From a virus: 43,453 nt of DNA. The DNA is taken from positions 1-43,453 of IMG/VR virus record IMGVR_UViG_3300020430_000030. The stretch is one strand, 5' to 3'. The notes under the pieces are model-generated. The model was not told the DNA's origin, searched no databases, and saw nothing but the letters and a program-made list of their open reading frames with translations. This document shows positions 35,922 to 42,782 of the stretch, in pieces. The translations under genes and the position numbers were made by a program. The stretch's first letter is position 1; each line of letters starts with the position of its first letter.

Positions 35922-35934
35922 CTATAAATTATAG
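35922..35934. repeat. 13-base palindrome at the junction upstream of the spike-like gene stop
   Basis: CTATAAATTATAG is two six-base arms (CTATAA and TTATAG) around one central base. It spans the stop codon of the 354-residue gene and lies against the AGGAT ribosome binding site of the 2634-residue gene. It may be a small RNA stem or an AT-rich -10-like sequence (TATAAT reads on the minus strand). Short palindromes of this kind also arise by chance. Confidence 0.3.
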
Positions 35935-36993
35935 CGATATCATAATTGTCGAACTGTTGATATATCGCATTCCGAACACTTGTAAATAGGTTAATTTGTA
36001 AAACATGGTATTGATCTTTTGTGAAAAGAGAGGTAGGTGAACGTCTGATAACATCTTTATAATGTTTTGAATACCCGCACTTGCCATCTCTGGTGAGGGC
36101 ATCGTATAGAAGGGCGTACTTGGATGCGTGTGTACTGCCATTACCATGTTCATAATCGTCTGCTCTTTAGCCAAGTTGACAACGGCCCCCTGAAGCTGAT
36201 TTACTAACCCAATTAGTTCGTCTAGAGCCTCGACTAGATTATCTCCAGCTACAGCAGGTTGAATCCTTTCAACAGTAAACAAGCCTTTGGAGAGTGAAAA
36301 GTGTCGGGAAGTGCCCAGCTGGTTGCCAGCTATTAGTTCAATTTTGGGGGCAGGCCTAATATTTTTAGCACCGTGGGACATCTTTTCTCCACCGGGGCCA
36401 GCTTGTGTGTTTTTGGCGCGGCCTGTGATAATCTTAATGCCGCCGCGGCCAACGAGTCGGATTTGATCGGCTTTTGCTACAACCGCTGACTGTGCAGTAT
36501 AGTTGCCTTGTGTTCCGGGTGAGAGGCCAAAGTTTTTATCACAATCTGTTTTTTGTGAAATATATACTCGGGCGGCGTCGTTAAACATGCTCGGTGCAAC
36601 AATATCGTCATCGGCTGCGCCGGCGGGGGTTAGTAGCCCATTTCCTTTACTTGAACCTCTACCTACAACCAAATCGATAGTACCGCAGTGAGAGTGCCCT
36701 GCTCCACCGTAACCAGAGGCGCGGCCGGAGGGGCGGTCTCGGCCAAGAACAATCCATGAATTGTTTTTTCCAGAGATAATTGATTCACAAGGAGCAACGT
36801 CAAATGTGGGGATGGGCTCAATCATCGTCTGACAGTTAAAGCCCTCCACCGGGGCGCGGCGCTCTTGGGCTGCAGCTTCTGATTGTCCAGATTCTCGCGG
36901 ATCTGCTAGCGCTTCATCTAGTTCATTTTGCCGGGTATCGCTTAGGCCCTCTCTATAAGCTCCTTCAGTCCGGCCTTTTCCAGTAATTCCCAT
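35929..36993 (-). CDS. Putative baseplate spike/hub-associated protein
   Basis: This is a 354-residue protein. After a charged N-terminal 45 residues, it has glycine-rich strands: SIISGKNNSWIVLGRDRPSG, GHSHCGTIDLVVGRG, and later DQIRLVGRGGIKIITGRA and KIELIAGNQ. Short repeated strands of the form D-x-I-x-L-V-x-x-G-G-I-x-I are typical of the triple beta-helix of gp5/VgrG-type spikes. Near the C-terminus, AVHTHPSTPFYTMPSP resembles the H-T-H-P ending of several Mu gp45 and gpV-like spike proteins. The gene lies directly after the hub/M15 peptidase gene, which fits a spike or hub accessory role. No known family is assigned with certainty. AAAGGATATAAGAT precedes the ATG. Confidence 0.5.
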   Translation of the reverse strand: MGITGKGRTEGAYREGLSDTRQNELDEALADPRESGQSEAAAQERRAPVEGFNCQTMIEPIPTFDVAPCESIISGKNNSWIVLGRDRPSGRASGYGGAGHSHCGTIDLVVGRGSSKGNGLLTPAGAADDDIVAPSMFNDAARVYISQKTDCDKNFGLSPGTQGNYTAQSAVVAKADQIRLVGRGGIKIITGRAKNTQAGPGGEKMSHGAKNIRPAPKIELIAGNQLGTSRHFSLSKGLFTVERIQPAVAGDNLVEALDELIGLVNQLQGAVVNLAKEQTIMNMVMAVHTHPSTPFYTMPSPEMASAGIQNIIKMLSDVHLPLFSQKINTMFYKLTYLQVFGMRYINSSTIMISL

Positions 36994-37006
36994 ATCTTAT
37001 ATCCTT

Positions 37007-38260
37007 TTAAACCTGTGCACTGTTTCGATAATCTGCAAACGTATAATCATTCGGATCTGTGTTCGCTGCCGATGCAGCATCATAAAACGATTTGCCAGTT
37101 TCTTTGCTATGTGTAGCGCCCCAATCAACATGAATTGGATCGTAGTTTCGCCAATGACCACCCCAACGCATTCCTTCTTGCTCTGCTATAGCAACAAGCC
37201 CTGAATCAATCCACTCGTTTTTGTTCGTATGGGACATGAGCATCTTACCGCTTGACAACGTTGGGTTAAAATCAAGGGCCCAGCCATTCGAATGATAACT
37301 CCAGCCCGCGGACGGCTCAGGATCAGTCTTGCCTCTTGCAATCCACTCGCGGCGGAGACGCTGCTGATCTGACGTATCTCTGAAGGAACTGTTTAATCTA
37401 AACTTTATGGTTTTTTCAGACCAGCACCTGTAAAGAAATGATTTAACTACTGGTCTGAAATCTGGATGTAATCCTGCCAAAAGGGGTGCGTGCTGTTGTT
37501 TATTTGGTAAACTAGCATCATTATCATAATTATTTGCTAATGTGGCGCGCTCTGCGGGCGACCGAGGGATGGGTGGAGCGCGATTTGTTGGGGCGTTACT
37601 CGATGCACCAGTACGATGATCGCCTACAGATGTCGTATCTCCAGAACCAAATAATTCCGCCATAGTATCACATCCATTTCTCAAGTTGTTCGCGGCGTTG
37701 CCAAAGACCTCAGAGCTGATGGCTGAAGGTCGAAACATGGCCTTGTAGTTTGGTGAACCCTGACGGCCTCCTGAAGGTGATTTTTCATACGTTACCCAAA
37801 CGATATCTCCTACCGAAGGGCGAGGAGGCTGCATCACAGCTTGGCCAGCGCCTCTAACATTTTCATTTTGTTGAACCGTTGCATAAGAATAAGCGTAGGG
37901 GTGCTTATCAATTGCGTCTTGTACTTCAATAGGTAAATCCTCGACGGCGCCAGGAAACTCTGCCAAGCTAGTACACGGATCTGTCAACGCTGAATGAAGC
38001 TCGGGGATTCTGATTTTAAATTTATATCTAACTGCGCCATCTGTCCGAGGCTCGTTTTCTCCCGGTGGTGGCGCAGAAGTCAGTACAATTGCTTTATACT
38101 CTATTACTCCAGCATTAGTATCGCGGGTGTGAGACCCGACCATTGTTTGATTCATGCGATTTACTGCTAAGAAATTGAACCGATCAGCCTCATATTCATA
38201 TAAGTCTGCTCCGTGTCGAGTAACTTCTGGATTTAGGCCGCCGGGCTTGTATACGGTCAT
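37007..38260 (-). CDS. Baseplate hub protein with OB-fold-like region and M15-type peptidase domain
   Basis: This is a 417-residue protein. Around residues 145-180 the segment VGDIVWVTYEKSPSGG, ending YKAMFRP, looks like an OB-fold of gp5/VgrG-type hub proteins. Residues about 265-400 form an M15 (VanY/D-alanyl-D-alanine carboxypeptidase-like) domain: NSSFRDTSDQQRLRREW, then SYHSNGWALDF with H323 and D330 (H-x6-D), then WGGHWRNYDPIHVDWG with D374 and H377. These are the zinc-binding and catalytic positions of the family, so activity on peptidoglycan cross-links or peptide stems is likely. Where T4 gp5 has a lysozyme, this protein would carry a peptidase, used to open the wall during entry. 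It lies in the baseplate block, not beside holin or spanin genes, which argues against a simple endolysin. A free endolysin remains the alternative. Confidence 0.75.
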   Translation of the reverse strand: MTVYKPGGLNPEVTRHGADLYEYEADRFNFLAVNRMNQTMVGSHTRDTNAGVIEYKAIVLTSAPPPGENEPRTDGAVRYKFKIRIPELHSALTDPCTSLAEFPGAVEDLPIEVQDAIDKHPYAYSYATVQQNENVRGAGQAVMQPPRPSVGDIVWVTYEKSPSGGRQGSPNYKAMFRPSAISSEVFGNAANNLRNGCDTMAELFGSGDTTSVGDHRTGASSNAPTNRAPPIPRSPAERATLANNYDNDASLPNKQQHAPLLAGLHPDFRPVVKSFLYRCWSEKTIKFRLNSSFRDTSDQQRLRREWIARGKTDPEPSAGWSYHSNGWALDFNPTLSSGKMLMSHTNKNEWIDSGLVAIAEQEGMRWGGHWRNYDPIHVDWGATHSKETGKSFYDAASAANTDPNDYTFADYRNSAQV

Positions 38261-38264
38261 TTAT

Positions 38265-38549
38265 CTATACGTCTCCTGAGCTTATTAAGTCAAACAGTTC
38301 CTTCTTGTCATTTTCAGACAGTGCATCAGTCGTGTTTTCTCGTTTTTGGAGAAGCCCCATTACCTTTACAAGTTGTTCATTGGAACGCTGCAGTGTCTCT
38401 ACATACTTGGCCGCGATTTGGCCCACAGTTTCGTGTGCGTCAGCCTTGCTGCTCATATAGTTGATCGCATCGTTCAACAGCTCTTTGGTAGTCTCTCTAT
38501 CATTTCTGATATTATCGACTGCTTCGTTAATGTAGTCATCTAATTTCAT
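38265..38549 (-). CDS. Small helical protein downstream of the late sigma factor
   Basis: This 94-residue protein begins MKLDDYINEAVDNIRNDRET. I place the start at the ATGA overlap with the sigma factor stop, with AAGGCGAG upstream; an in-frame ATG 18 bases earlier (MGSRRV) is also possible. The sequence is almost all helix, with heptad-like spacing (AAKYVETLQRSNEQLVKVMG), and ends in an acidic KELFDLISSGDV. I do not recognise the family. Tight coupling to the gp55-like gene hints at a related role, for example a late-transcription partner, but there is no match to T4 gp33. A small virion or chaperone function is equally possible. Confidence 0.6.
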   Translation of the reverse strand: MKLDDYINEAVDNIRNDRETTKELLNDAINYMSSKADAHETVGQIAAKYVETLQRSNEQLVKVMGLLQKRENTTDALSENDKKELFDLISSGDV

Positions 38550-39238
38550 AACTCGCCTTGATCCCATTTACCTTTAAACGTTCGATAACGCTTCCTCATC
38601 TTGTTCAAGTTGTTTACAACTTGCTTGGTATTCAGGCCCGTAATCTCACGCAGGTAAAGGTAAATAGCTTTTTTGTTAAAAATTTCGATGTCGTCTGGGT
38701 TCGCTAGCAAAATCTTAATGGCTTCGTAAACCTTGCGCTCGTTGCCCCTCATCGTCTCGACATCCCATGATTCCATCTCTTTCCACAATAGGTTCCAGAA
38801 TTCAAGCTCCATTCTGTGTGGCATGTATTGATTAACAGTTGACATATGATCCAACTGTGTCTGCATTGGTACAGAATCAATATCTGTTTCTCTTATCTTT
38901 TGCTTTTGCTGCTTCTTTACTTTATGAATAAACCAATTTTTTGTAATTACAGAGAAATACGAAAATGCCTTTTTTCCTCTTGAAGCATCGTATTTGTCTA
39001 AAATTGTTGTTAGCCAAATCTTGCATTCTTCCCTTAACTCATCTACATTAGACAAGTTGGTGAAATTATAAGTGTAGCAAATCTTATCGACCATCTCTGA
39101 AAATGCTGGGCCTATCCAATTTTCGTACAGGTATGTGCGCTCCCTCAAGTCTTGCGTAGCAACGTATTTAATAATCGCCTGCTCGTGCTCAACTGTAAAA
39201 TACTGTTTAGAGTTTTTACTCCTGCGTCTGCGTGCCAT
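38546..39238 (-). CDS. 55: Late-transcription sigma factor, T4 gp55-like
   Basis: This is a 230-residue protein. It starts MARRRRSKNSKQYFTVEHEQ and has a region 2-like helical core: ELREECKIWLTTILDKYDAS, then RGKKAFSYFSVITKNWFIHK and the basic VKKQQKQKIRETD. The R-G-x-K-A-[FY]-S-Y-F-x-x-[IV]-x-K-x-[WY] signature and the basic N-terminus are those of marine T4-like gp55 proteins. In T4, gp55 joins host RNA polymerase and, with gp33 and the gp45 clamp, reads late promoters with the TATAAATA element. T4 gp55 is 185 residues, so this is somewhat longer. GGAGGAG at 39246-39252 fixes the start, which overlaps the upstream gene by 23 bases. It likely controls the structural block downstream. Confidence 0.87.
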   Translation of the reverse strand: MARRRRSKNSKQYFTVEHEQAIIKYVATQDLRERTYLYENWIGPAFSEMVDKICYTYNFTNLSNVDELREECKIWLTTILDKYDASRGKKAFSYFSVITKNWFIHKVKKQQKQKIRETDIDSVPMQTQLDHMSTVNQYMPHRMELEFWNLLWKEMESWDVETMRGNERKVYEAIKILLANPDDIEIFNKKAIYLYLREITGLNTKQVVNNLNKMRKRYRTFKGKWDQGEL

Positions 39239-39578
39239 CTTCGGGCTCCTCCATCTCTTCTACATCGTCTTGTGCTGGTAAATCAAACAAGTCATAGAAC
39301 TCTTCATATTCGTCAAATGAAGCAGACAAATCTCTTGCATGATCAATCAGCGCTTGCAGCGTTTCGTCTCCATAGTACATTTCTAGTTCATAAACATATT
39401 TTAAATGCACCGCAAACGCAGTAATAGAATCTTTGAGCGAGCCAATTCCTTCAGATACTGATGCGAACTTAACTAAAGAAATGCGCGTATAATAAATTAG
39501 CAATCCATTTATTGCTAAAGATGCTAGTAAAATTACACCTAATATTACGGCCGCTTGGACAGATAGGCTAATTGTCAT
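39216..39578 (-). CDS. Small single-pass membrane protein
   Basis: This is a 120-residue protein. Residues about 7-30 (AAVILGVILLASLAINGLLI) form one transmembrane helix at the N-terminus. The rest is soluble and helical, with MYYGDETLQALIDHARDLSA, and ends in a very acidic tail (DDVEEMEEPEDG). A basic patch (TRISLVK) follows the helix, which would suit a cytoplasmic C-terminal domain. I do not recognise the family. The start overlaps the zinc-ribbon gene by 11 bases and has GAGG upstream; its end overlaps the sigma factor gene. A spanin- or holin-like role is not supported by any specific motif. Confidence 0.65.
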   Translation of the reverse strand: MTISLSVQAAVILGVILLASLAINGLLIYYTRISLVKFASVSEGIGSLKDSITAFAVHLKYVYELEMYYGDETLQALIDHARDLSASFDEYEEFYDLFDLPAQDDVEEMEEPEDGTQTQE

Positions 39579-39837
39579 TTATAAAATCCTCATTTTTTAA
39601 ATTTGCGCGCTGTTGTTCTAGCTCTGTTCGAGCAGACTCAATGTGGTCTTCAACGCGTTCTTTGACTGTTGTGTCGGAGGATTTCGATGCAGTGTTAATT
39701 CGTGGACGAGAAACAAGTTTAACGAGATATCCGCTGCTAAGACACAGAGGACACTCGCTAATTTGTTCATTAATTGAATGAAATACTTCCGATGATTGCT
39801 CACAAGATTCGCATAAATACGAATACCTTGGCATCAT
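39568..39837 (-). CDS. FmdB-type zinc-ribbon protein
   Basis: This is an 89-residue protein. MMPRYSYLCESCEQSSEVFH and then ISECPLC give the FmdB regulator/zinc-ribbon pattern M-P-x-Y-x-Y-x-C-x-x-C with a distal C-P-x-C. The zinc ligands would be C9, C12, C29 and C32. The tail from about residue 50 is charged and helical. FmdB-type ribbons occur in bacteria and in several marine T4-like phages near late or structural genes; their function is not established. Two ATG codons stand in tandem at the ATGA junction with the upstream gene. The second (MPRYSY) is the usual family start, but the first gives the overlap. Confidence 0.8.
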   Translation of the reverse strand: MMPRYSYLCESCEQSSEVFHSINEQISECPLCLSSGYLVKLVSRPRINTASKSSDTTVKERVEDHIESARTELEQQRANLKNEDFINDN

Positions 39838-40064
39838 TCTACCACAAAACTTGAATCACTTTCAGTAGTTGTGACATCGGGCGAGGAGGCCCTTACAATC
39901 GGTGGGTTCATAACTACTAGGCCAGTGTCTGACAGCCTAAACTTCATCCCCTTTAGTACGGGAACAATATCGCTCTGCTCCAACAAGCTTCTCTGCAGGG
40001 CCATCATTACCGCCCCAAGTGCTTGATCTGAGAGTGTCATATTTTTCTTTGTTTCTTCGCTCAT
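39834..40064 (-). CDS. Small conserved-type phage protein of unknown function
   Basis: This 76-residue protein begins MSEETKKNMTLSDQALGAVM. I place the start at 40064 because AAGGAG lies five bases upstream and the ATG overlaps the HAD stop as ATGA; an ATG 18 bases earlier (MEKGAK) lacks these supports. It has two parts: a helix (ALGAVMMALQRSLLEQSD) followed by strands (IVPVLKGMKFRLSDTGLVVM) and a Ser/Thr-rich acidic tail. I do not recognise a family or enzyme motif. It sits in the string of small genes ahead of the sigma factor. Confidence 0.6.
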   Translation of the reverse strand: MSEETKKNMTLSDQALGAVMMALQRSLLEQSDIVPVLKGMKFRLSDTGLVVMNPPIVRASSPDVTTTESDSSFVVE

Positions 40065-40366
40065 TTTTGCTCCTTTTTCCAATGTGCGGGATTCATTGCT
40101 TTATCGTCAATGAACAAATCATAAATTGGTTTTCCCAATTTTAAATCATGGTACTTAACGCCCCAGGCATCAAGTTGTTTTTTGGTTACTTCATACCAGT
40201 CGATTCCACTACCCGTGCCGCGGGCTGTCCAGTAAACCACTGTGTGACCGTTTTCATAATACTTATTAGCTTTTTGGATATTCTCTACAATCGGCGTAGA
40301 TAAAGAATAGTCTCTGCTTTCAGGTGTGTTAGCAATTGTCTCATCAATGTCAATAAAAACAATCAT
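40061..40366 (-). CDS. HAD-superfamily phosphatase-like protein
   Basis: This 101-residue protein lies near the lower size limit of the superfamily. The motifs are in order: motif I VFIDIDETIAN with D6 and D8 (nucleophile and acid/base); motif II VVYWTARGTGSG with T47; K79 in KLGKPIYDLF as motif III; and D87/D88 in FIDDKAM as motif IV. All catalytic positions are present, so a phosphohydrolase is expected. There is no large cap domain, as in small C0-type HAD enzymes. Its neighbours (cupin, pyruvyl transferase and CMP-sugar genes) suggest a sugar phosphate or nucleotide substrate, but that is inference. It follows a 49-base gap with AAAGGAAAATAAT upstream of the ATG, so it may start its own transcript. 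Confidence 0.8.
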   Translation of the reverse strand: MIVFIDIDETIANTPESRDYSLSTPIVENIQKANKYYENGHTVVYWTARGTGSGIDWYEVTKKQLDAWGVKYHDLKLGKPIYDLFIDDKAMNPAHWKKEQK

Positions 40367-40384
40367 ATTATTTTCCTTTAATAC

Positions 40385-40390
40385 ATTATA
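40385..40390 (-). promoter_or_regulatory. TATAAT -10-like element before the HAD gene
   Basis: In the 49-base gap between the cupin and HAD genes the minus strand reads GTTTATAATG, an exact TATAAT with its first base 24 bases ahead of the ATG. An AT-only hexamer (TTTTAA) lies 18 bases further upstream, but there is no TTGACA-like -35. It may drive the small-gene and sigma-factor group from host polymerase. Support is weak, as the gap is AT-rich throughout. Confidence 0.35.
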
Positions 40391-40415
40391 AACGATATTG
40401 TTTTATTTTTAAAAT

Positions 40416-40760
40416 TTATTCTCTGTTATAATCGTCACTTAGTCTAACAATATCGTCTTCACCAAAGTAGGTTCCGTGTTGCACCTCGATAAAAATCAAT
40501 TCATGTTCGGTATCGTTTTCGACGCGATGGCGTACACCAATTGGAATTTGAATTACTTCGCCCTCGATGTACCAGCCTTCAGCATCGTCTAGTGTCACCT
40601 TGGCAACACCTTTGACTACTGTCCATACCTCGCCGCGCTGGTGGTGATATTGGTAGCTTAGACGCTGGCCAGGATTTACTGTGATTCTTTTTACCTTACA
40701 GTAGTCTGTGTCCAATAGGTTTTCGAACTTGCCCCAAGGACGCTCTTCAATGTAATTCAT
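40416..40760 (-). CDS. Mannose-6-phosphate isomerase-type cupin (type II PMI C-terminal domain alone)
   Basis: This 114-residue protein has the start set at MNYIEERPWGKF, with GGAAGG upstream. The RPWG box, then LSYQYHHQRGEVWTVVKG with both histidines, the arginine and the glutamate of the metal site, then PIGVRHRVEN and the closing RLSDDYNRE together match the C-terminal domain of ManC-type bifunctional GDP-mannose pyrophosphorylase/phosphomannose isomerase. Here only the cupin is present. The likely reaction is fructose-6-phosphate to mannose-6-phosphate, or a related sugar phosphate isomerisation. Its end is 49 bases before the HAD gene. The start overlaps the oxygenase gene by 14 bases. 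The paired, degenerate cupin at 125-541 is likely a distant copy. Confidence 0.88.
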   Translation of the reverse strand: MNYIEERPWGKFENLLDTDYCKVKRITVNPGQRLSYQYHHQRGEVWTVVKGVAKVTLDDAEGWYIEGEVIQIPIGVRHRVENDTEHELIFIEVQHGTYFGEDDIVRLSDDYNRE

Positions 40761-41652
40761 TTGTTGTACCTTCCACATTTAAAAAGTCTACTAATGGGAC
40801 TTGCCAATCTTCGAGAGACTTAAATTGTTCTTTGCTTATTAAAAATCTTTTTGACTCTTCGTCAACGCTCTGATTTCTGACCTCTGGTGCTATCACATAA
40901 TTTAAGGTCAGCATGTCTCTAGTACCTTTAGTAATCTGGCTACCCTTGTGAAATCCGTTTGTTGTTGCAATTAACAGATCTCCGTAGTTTGCTGTCAGAT
41001 GCACAATTGATTCAGAGCCATACATTTGTACAATTTGAGAATCTTCCCATCTATGCTGCAGCTGCCAATTACGCGGCATCTTGATATTAGAACCCTTCAC
41101 GTAAGTAAAGGGCCCATTGTCTTTGTTGACATCATTTAAGTACACAAAAAACTTTATGAATTTTACAGGGCTATTGAAGTCTCTATGAAACTTATTTGTG
41201 CCGTTGTTTTTAGTGTATCTTACGTCCGATCTTCTGAGATTGCAAGTTCCTAGCGCTGGGGTACATCTGTAGTAAGTTGTCGCAATGTCTACAAGACGTT
41301 CGTCCAGTGCGATATCAAGGACATAATCAGAATTTAAAAAGGGCTGATCAAGTTGCAGATGGCTTCCGGCTTGAACGCTTTTAATGTGCTCACCAGTTTT
41401 AAGTTTTTGTCTAAATTCATTTGCCAAAAGATCTAGTTGTTTTAAATCAAAAAAGTTTTCAATCTTGGCATATCCTTTTGTATTGATGCTATCGATTACG
41501 TCTTGGTATTTTTCAAGCCCTTCATGATTAAACTGTTTATATTTCTCTCTTCTTTCAGTAATCTTAGCGTTATAACGATTAATTGCCTTCTGCTGGCCGC
41601 AGTAAAACTCACACTCTTTATCGGTTACCCACCGTTTTGAATCAATTACCAT
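40747..41652 (-). CDS. PhyH-type 2-oxoglutarate/iron(II)-dependent oxygenase
   Basis: This 301-residue protein has the usual length for the phytanoyl-CoA dioxygenase family. The iron ligands are H156 and D158 in KFHRDFNSP and the distal H235 in NGFHKGS; R245 in TKGTRDMLTLNYV is placed to bind 2-oxoglutarate. FVYLNDVNKDNGPFTYVKGS is the typical core strand-turn. Family members hydroxylate lipids, sugars, amino acids or nucleotides, and the substrate cannot be told from sequence. Being inside a sugar cluster suggests a glycan or its lipid carrier. The ATG lies six bases inside the upstream pyruvyl transferase gene. The protein also has a charged N-terminal 60 residues of unknown role. Confidence 0.85.
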   Translation of the reverse strand: MVIDSKRWVTDKECEFYCGQQKAINRYNAKITERREKYKQFNHEGLEKYQDVIDSINTKGYAKIENFFDLKQLDLLANEFRQKLKTGEHIKSVQAGSHLQLDQPFLNSDYVLDIALDERLVDIATTYYRCTPALGTCNLRRSDVRYTKNNGTNKFHRDFNSPVKFIKFFVYLNDVNKDNGPFTYVKGSNIKMPRNWQLQHRWEDSQIVQMYGSESIVHLTANYGDLLIATTNGFHKGSQITKGTRDMLTLNYVIAPEVRNQSVDEESKRFLISKEQFKSLEDWQVPLVDFLNVEGTTNELH

Positions 41653-42782
41653 GATAGCATTTTTCCGTTTTGAGTCAAATTTAGCAAATATCTATTTGCT
41701 TCCTGCATACATTTTGAAAGTTCTTCTGATTGGGCTATCGGGTAGATACTTTCTTTTACAATCTTTACTTGATCTAAATGATATTGAGACAAAAAGGAAA
41801 ATATGCGACGATTTTGTTCACATATCTCTTCATACCTATTAAGATTGTGTTCAATTTTTGCAATCCATTGGTCGGTGTTAAAATTTTTAATGTCGGCTTG
41901 CAACCAATAGTCTTGCATAGAACCTTGATAAAACATTAAATCTCCTTCTGTTTTCCACATATTACTTTTATAAGTCATAAAGGGGCAACTAGCAGCATAA
42001 CTCATAACACTACCGTGATGGCGACCAGTTACATTTAAAAGTGAGTCTTTACAATTTTCGTAATAATCTTGAAAATTTAATTTTTTGTGAAATATGTTTG
42101 GTCCTTTAATGCCTCTTAAAAATTGTCCATCGGACACAGGATTTGAGGGCCAATCAAGGATGTCGCACTCGTATCCTTTTTGAGCAAAATGATTTATAAT
42201 TTTAGAAAAATTGTTAACATTTTTTTCACTATTAAAAAGTGAACTTTTAGTAAAAGAGCCGGCGCCGAACATAATTCTTTTTCTAACATTCTTCTGCTTT
42301 TTTTCACTTAAATCATATATAGCTGTTCCTATATCTGGTGCTAGGTACAAATTATTTACGCCGGCATTCTTTAAAAATTCATATGATATTGGGTCTCGCA
42401 CAGTGACGGCCTTACAGTGTTTAAACACAGAAAGCCATTTTGATATCTCTCCGCGGCGCACAAAATTTTGAAACTGAACTCTGGGGTCGAACGTAAAATT
42501 GCACAGATACACTGCAGGGGCTCGTTTCAAAGACGCTTTTACAGCTTCGTAAAGTTTTAATTCGCCGCCGGCGGACATAGAACCTTCCCCATTAACATAA
42601 ACCACATCATATTCTTTTTTAAACTTTGAGCGCTGCTCAAGATAACTCTTTTGTAGTGTGTTGACAAAAGTTATTTCAACCTCATCATACACTTGCTTAA
42701 AGGTGTCTCTTAGCATGTGAGACACTAATTGACAACCTAAATTTTTTGATATGATTGTATCATTTAACAATAAAATTTTCAC
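41646..42782 (-). CDS. Polysaccharide pyruvyl transferase-like protein
   Basis: This is a 378-residue protein. It has a Rossmann-like start (MKILLLNDTIISKNLGCQLV), VVYVNGEGSM, VTVRDPISYEFLKNAG and YLAPDIG. A C-terminal part with NVTGRHHGSVMSYAASCPF followed by MTYKSN matches the conserved G-R-x-H-x-x-x-x-x-x-x-x-x-x-P-F segment of the PS_pyruv_trans family, which adds pyruvate ketal to sugars of surface polysaccharide. Related proteins also occur in phage and cyanobacterial glycan clusters with other sugar transfer roles. The start is GTG in a GTGA overlap with the cytidylyltransferase gene. By eye this gene is more AT-rich than the structural genes, which hints at separate acquisition. Confidence 0.8.
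   Translation of the reverse strand: MKILLLNDTIISKNLGCQLVSHMLRDTFKQVYDEVEITFVNTLQKSYLEQRSKFKKEYDVVYVNGEGSMSAGGELKLYEAVKASLKRAPAVYLCNFTFDPRVQFQNFVRRGEISKWLSVFKHCKAVTVRDPISYEFLKNAGVNNLYLAPDIGTAIYDLSEKKQKNVRKRIMFGAGSFTKSSLFNSEKNVNNFSKIINHFAQKGYECDILDWPSNPVSDGQFLRGIKGPNIFHKKLNFQDYYENCKDSLLNVTGRHHGSVMSYAASCPFMTYKSNMWKTEGDLMFYQGSMQDYWLQADIKNFNTDQWIAKIEHNLNRYEEICEQNRRIFSFLSQYHLDQVKIVKESIYPIAQSEELSKCMQEANRYLLNLTQNGKMLSW

Noticed and set aside
38546-39238. Reading the gp55-like protein as an ordinary bacterial sigma-70 factor
   Set aside because: It lacks sigma region 4 and has the short gp55-type core with a basic N-terminus known from T4-like phages.
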